Below, piece after piece: positions 60,964-64,000 of a stretch of DNA of 64,000 bases. This stretch comes from Streptomyces sp. HSG2 (lineage in GTDB: Bacteria > Actinomycetota > Actinomycetes > Streptomycetales > Streptomycetaceae). The notes beneath the pieces are model-generated. The model made no database searches, was not told the DNA's origin, and saw only the letters and a list, made by a program, of their open reading frames with translations. The stretch is taken from the NCBI RefSeq assembly GCF_016598575.1, contig NZ_CP066801.1:3968001-4032000 (forward strand), given 5' to 3'. The position numbers and the translations under genes were made by a program. The stretch's first letter is position 1. Each line of letters begins with the position of its first letter.

Positions 60964-61094
60964 GTGCCCCTCCTCGAGGTTGCGCAGCCGTTGGAGGTAT
61001 GCCCCCGACAGCCCTTCGGGATACCCGAGTTCGAGACGAGGTTAGGTCGCGCGGGGACGCCGGTCGGACGCGCGGGACCGGGGCACGGAGGCAC

Positions 61095-61136
61095 GACCGT
61101 CGCACGGCCGCCGACACCGGTGGCCGTGCGACGGTC
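61095..61136 (-). terminator. Terminator after the TIGR01777 gene
   Basis: GACCGTCGCACGGCC (61095-61109) pairs perfectly with GGCCGTGCGACGGTC (61122-61136), 12-nt loop. Confidence 0.9.
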
Positions 61137-61142
61137 GGTGGG

Positions 61143-62048
61143 TCAGCCCTCCCGCAACGCCGCCAGGATGGCCTCCTCGATGCCGGGGTAGGAGAAGTGG
61201 AAGCCCGCTTCCAGGAGTCGGGTCGGAAGCACCCGGACGCTTCCGACGACCTCCCGGGACACCTCGCCCAGCAAGGCCCGCAGCACCGGCGCGGGCACGG
61301 CGAGGACGGTGGGCTTGCCCATCACCCGGCCCACGGCCGCCGTGATCTCACGGTTGGTCAGGGGCTCGGGCGCGGTGATGTTGAAGGGTCCTGAGAGATC
61401 GTCGTGGTCCAGCAGGTGTCTCAGGGCCGCCACCTCGTCGTGCAGCGAGACGAACGACCAGTATTGACGTCCGCTGCCGAGCCGCCCGCCGAGACCGGAC
61501 CGGAAGATCGGGAACAGCCGTCCCCAGGCGCCGCCCGCCTTGGAGACCACCAGGCCGGTCCGGGCGTACGCCGTCCGGATCCCGGCCTCCGCGGCCGGAG
61601 CCGCGGCGGCCTCCCAGTCCACGCACAGCGAGGCCAGGAAGCCTTCACCCGCCGGCGCGCCCTCGTCGACGGCCAGGTCGCCGGTGTCGCCGTAGTAGCC
61701 GATGGCGCTGCCGTTCAGGAAGACCCTCGGACGAGGTTCCAGGGTCGCCGCCGCCCGGGCGAGCGCGTCGGTGCCGCGCACCCGGCTGTCCCGGAGCACG
61801 GCCTTGCGCTCCCGTGTCCAGGGCCGGTCGGCGATGCCGGCGCCCGCGAGGTTCACCACCGCCTCGCACCCGGCGAGCGCGTCGGTGTCCACCTCGCCCC
61901 GCTCGGGGTCCCATCGGACCTCGTCGGGGGACTCGGGCGGGCGCCGCACCAGCCGCGCCACCTCGTGCCCGTCGTCGGCGAGGGAGCGGACGAGAGCGCT
62001 GCCGATCAGGCCGGACGCGCCGGCCACCGCGATGCGGGAAGCTGCCAT
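61143..62048 (-). CDS. TIGR01777-family NAD-dependent epimerase-like protein
   Basis: A 301-residue extended-SDR protein: nucleotide site RIAVAGASGLIGSALVRSL, NLAGAGIADRPWT, SAIGYYGDTGD (with the YYGD variant of the catalytic Tyr), and FNITAPEPLTNREITAAVG plus the DUF1731-like tail PAPVLRALLGE. The family (YfcH, SulA-like) is universal and of unknown substrate. Start ATG 62048. Strand and spacing suggest it follows the MarP-like gene but is separate. Confidence 0.9.
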   Translation of the reverse strand: MAASRIAVAGASGLIGSALVRSLADDGHEVARLVRRPPESPDEVRWDPERGEVDTDALAGCEAVVNLAGAGIADRPWTRERKAVLRDSRVRGTDALARAAATLEPRPRVFLNGSAIGYYGDTGDLAVDEGAPAGEGFLASLCVDWEAAAAPAAEAGIRTAYARTGLVVSKAGGAWGRLFPIFRSGLGGRLGSGRQYWSFVSLHDEVAALRHLLDHDDLSGPFNITAPEPLTNREITAAVGRVMGKPTVLAVPAPVLRALLGEVSREVVGSVRVLPTRLLEAGFHFSYPGIEEAILAALREG

Positions 62049-62191
62049 GGAGCCATCCTGCCCGGAAGGTCCCCTCGAACTCCCGGCGGCGGCGACCATC
62101 CGGGGGAGTGGCGTCCCGCCGTGCCTCCGGTGCCCCGCCTCGGACCCGCTTCATCCGCGCCGACATGCCCCGCCTCGCGCGGCGCGCGGGG

Positions 62192-63376
62192 TCAGGAACC
62201 GACGGGGTCGCCCGTGTCCACCGCCGCTGTCGCCGTGGCGCCCTGCCGTGCCTGGGGCGCGACCTCCGCCGCCGTGAGCACGTACCCGGTGCCGGCGTCG
62301 GAGGTGGAGCGCGCGAACACGACTCCGTAGACCCGCCCGTCGGTGGTCAGCAGCGGCCCGCCGGAATTGCCGGGACGGACCGTGGACCGGACGGCGTAGA
62401 TCTCCCGGGTCACCGTCGCGTCGTGGTAGATGTTCTGGCCGGTGGCGCGGACCCGGTCGGCGACCGTGGCCGCCCGCAGGTCCAGCGAGCCGTCCTCCGG
62501 GTATCCGGCGACGACGGCCGGGTCGCCGCGCTCGGCGTCGTCGTCGAAGCTCAGCGTGGGGGCGTCCAGTTCGGGCACGTAGAGCACGGCGACGTCCGTG
62601 GCGGGGTCGAAGAGCACGACCCGGGCGTCGTAGGCGGGTCCGACGCCGCCCACCCTGACCGTGGGCTCGTCGATGCCCGCCACCACGTGGGCGTTGGTCA
62701 TCACGCGTCGGTCCGCGTACACGAAACCACTGCCCTCGCGGCCCTGCCGGCCCGCGACGCCCTCCACCTTCACGGTGCTGAGCCGGGCGGCCTCGGCCGC
62801 GGCCGGGGTCACGCTGTCGCCGGACGGCTCGGCGACCCGGGCGGTGGACTCGTTCTCGAACGGGTTGAAGACCTGGGGGAACCCCGCCTGGGTCAGCGCC
62901 GAGGTGGCCCTGGAGAACCACACCGGGGTGGTGTCCGGCATCGCCTGGTTCACCGCGCCCAGCAACCGGGAGTCCCGGATGGCCGAGTTGAGCAGCGGTG
63001 AGGAGGAGGCCGCGAGGACGCTGGCGGCCACCCAGGCCACGATCAGGACGGCGGCGGTGTTGGCCGCCGCCCCGCCGATTCCGTCGGCCACCCGGAGCGG
63101 GCCGGCGCCCAGCTCCCGGCGCAGGCGCAACGCCAGGCGTCCGGCGAGCTCGTGGCCGGTCGCCGCGGGGACGAGGACCGTCAGCACCGCGGTGAGCGTC
63201 GCCGTGGTGGTTCCCGGCGTGACGAGGTCCATGAACCACGGCAGCAGCAGCACGCCCACGACCGCGCCGCCCACGAAGCCCGCCAGCGACACACACCCGG
63301 CCACCAGCCCGCGCGCGTACCCGGACGCCGCGTAGGCCACGATCACCAGCAACAGCAGGATGTCGAGCAGGTCCAC
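62192..63376 (-). CDS. MarP-like membrane serine protease
   Basis: A 394-residue protein with four N-terminal transmembrane helices of the CvpA fold (residues 1-130), a linker, and a trypsin-like domain. The catalytic triad is His230 (TNAHVV), Asp261 (TDVAVL) and Ser338 (RPGNSGGP). M. tuberculosis MarP protects against acid and oxidative stress by cleaving a cell-wall hydrolase. The next gene to the right, divergent, is an amidase, possibly a relevant partner, but that is inference. GTG 63376 chosen since the first helix begins there; upstream in-frame codons are Pro/Arg rich. Confidence 0.92.
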   Translation of the reverse strand: MDLLDILLLLVIVAYAASGYARGLVAGCVSLAGFVGGAVVGVLLLPWFMDLVTPGTTTATLTAVLTVLVPAATGHELAGRLALRLRRELGAGPLRVADGIGGAAANTAAVLIVAWVAASVLAASSSPLLNSAIRDSRLLGAVNQAMPDTTPVWFSRATSALTQAGFPQVFNPFENESTARVAEPSGDSVTPAAAEAARLSTVKVEGVAGRQGREGSGFVYADRRVMTNAHVVAGIDEPTVRVGGVGPAYDARVVLFDPATDVAVLYVPELDAPTLSFDDDAERGDPAVVAGYPEDGSLDLRAATVADRVRATGQNIYHDATVTREIYAVRSTVRPGNSGGPLLTTDGRVYGVVFARSTSDAGTGYVLTAAEVAPQARQGATATAAVDTGDPVGS

Positions 63377-63561
63377 ACGCGCCGCCTTCCTCTCCGATGC
63401 CCACGGTCCCCTCGGACCCCTGAATACGCACGGGGCGCGCCCGCTGATCAGACGCCGGCGTACGCATGGCGTGAGGACCGGTACCGGGGAGAACGCGGGG
63501 GGGCCGGACGTTGGTTCCACCGGGTGGCGCAGCGCACATCGCGGACGGGGCGCGGGCGTCG

Positions 63562-63573
63562 GACAGTGGTGGC
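63562..63573 (+). promoter_or_regulatory. -10 box of a leaderless transcript (amidase gene)
   Basis: GACAGT at 63562-63567, then six bases, then ATG at 63574. Confidence 0.45.
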
Positions 63574-64000
63574 ATGCGTGGTGGGCGAGGAACGCGCGCC
63601 GTGCGAGCCCCCCGCCTCCCGCGGTGGCGGACCCGCGCGCGATCCCCGGTGCTCCGGCGGCCATCGGGTCTCCGGTTCCCCGGGGTGTTCCGGCGTCCGT
63701 CGGCGGGTGTGCTCCGGGGCCGCCTCCGGCTCCGGCCGTCGTGGGGCGGGAAGGCACGCGCAGGGCGACGGACGGGGCCCGTCCGCGCCCTTGGTTGGCT
63801 GCCGGGGCTGGTCGCGATCCTCGCGCTGGGGCTCTGCGCGACCGGCGTGGAGCGGGTCGCCACCGGGCAGGCGCGGGCCTCCGGGCATCCCCGCGCGTCG
63901 CACACCGCTCCCCGACCGCCGATCGTGTCCCGGTCGGACTGGCTGGGCGGCGCGGCGCGCGAGCAGCCGCCGCCGCGCTACGACGACGAGGTCGTCGCCG
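63574..64000 (+). CDS. N-acetylmuramoyl-L-alanine amidase/PGRP-type protein, cut by the right edge
   Basis: The first 142 codons of a gene that leaves the window. After a very basic 65-residue cytoplasmic stretch (RRPSGLRF, RLRLRPS) there is one hydrophobic helix (LGWLPGLVAILALGLCATG), and then PRPPIVSRSDWLGGAAREQ, the opening of the peptidoglycan-recognition/amidase_2 domain in which a Trp and a Gly-Ala pair precede the catalytic part. The long basic N-terminus fits no standard signal peptide; it could be a tail that keeps the anchor inside, or the true start may be a later codon. Identification rests on the short PGRP start. Confidence 0.6.
   Translation, partial: MRGGRGTRAVRAPRLPRWRTRARSPVLRRPSGLRFPGVFRRPSAGVLRGRLRLRPSWGGKARAGRRTGPVRALGWLPGLVAILALGLCATGVERVATGQARASGHPRASHTAPRPPIVSRSDWLGGAAREQPPPRYDDEVVA

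Noticed and set aside
1..64000. tRNA, rRNA, insertion sequences and CRISPR arrays
   Set aside because: I looked for T-loop-like GGTTCGANTCC blocks, transposase motifs with terminal repeats and regularly spaced repeats and found none.

Overview
The window is a stretch of a Streptomyces (or very close relative) chromosome. GC is very high, coding frames carry G/C in almost every third position, GTG starts and GGAGG-type ribosome sites are common, and the gene content is typical of the genus: glnA, glnE and a gamma-glutamylpolyamine-synthetase-type glnA2, lipB-lipA, nadE, panB, a SARP/NB-ARC regulator, DUF397, NADPH:F420 reductase and PspAB-HtpX. From memory, gene order from panB to lipB resembles the S. 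coelicolor core region around glnA; I could not check this.

Layout. (1) 0-4.1 kb: the tail of an XRE-type regulator with its DUF397 partner, then on the minus strand a globin/flavin reductase, a cytochrome c oxidase subunit I (ctaD) and a small membrane protein. (2) 4.1-11 kb: an accessory zone holding nine copies of one small-peptide family, two or three wrecked genes, and an intact Bcr/CflA-type drug exporter. (3) 11-28.6 kb: conserved housekeeping and regulatory genes (Rsm22, primase-polymerase-like protein, PhzF-like protein, methionine aminopeptidase, F420 reductase, M50 protease, SARP regulator, DrrAB-type ABC exporter, LysR, TauE-type permease, panB). (4) 28.7-36.3 kb: glnA2, nadE, two more small-peptide genes, glnE. 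(5) 36.3-51.2 kb: PAP2 phosphatase, alpha-glucosidase, cold-shock protein plus DEAD helicase, TetR, secreted and lipoprotein genes, PspAB-HtpX, and glnA with a well-formed GlnR operator. (6) 51.4-64 kb: RDD protein, DUF4191 protein, lipA, lipB, an NsdA-like regulator, an ABC transporter with a gutted permease, an FAD oxidoreductase, a TIGR01777 epimerase, a MarP-like protease, and the start of an amidase running off the right edge.

Nitrogen control is the clearest functional theme. glnA carries Tyr397 in the expected adenylylation context and has a four-half-site GlnR box upstream. The adenylyltransferase glnE lies 13.5 kb away. glnA2 lacks the adenylylation-loop motif.

The most unusual content is a family of eleven 50-68-residue peptides at three places (4.56-7.41, 10.43-10.96 and 32.65-33.09 kb). 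All share Leu-x-Glu-x3-Gly in an acidic N-terminal half, followed without gaps by seven residues, usually a Pro-Val/Ile pair, and one long hydrophobic C-terminal segment, most often ending in Gly. In seven copies the key residues fall at exactly the same distance from the start codon. No maturation enzyme is visible next to them. I cannot assign a function; membrane-active peptides or precursors of modified peptides are the leading ideas.

A second pattern is leaderless transcription: at least nine genes have a -10-like hexamer ending 6 or 7 nt before the start codon.
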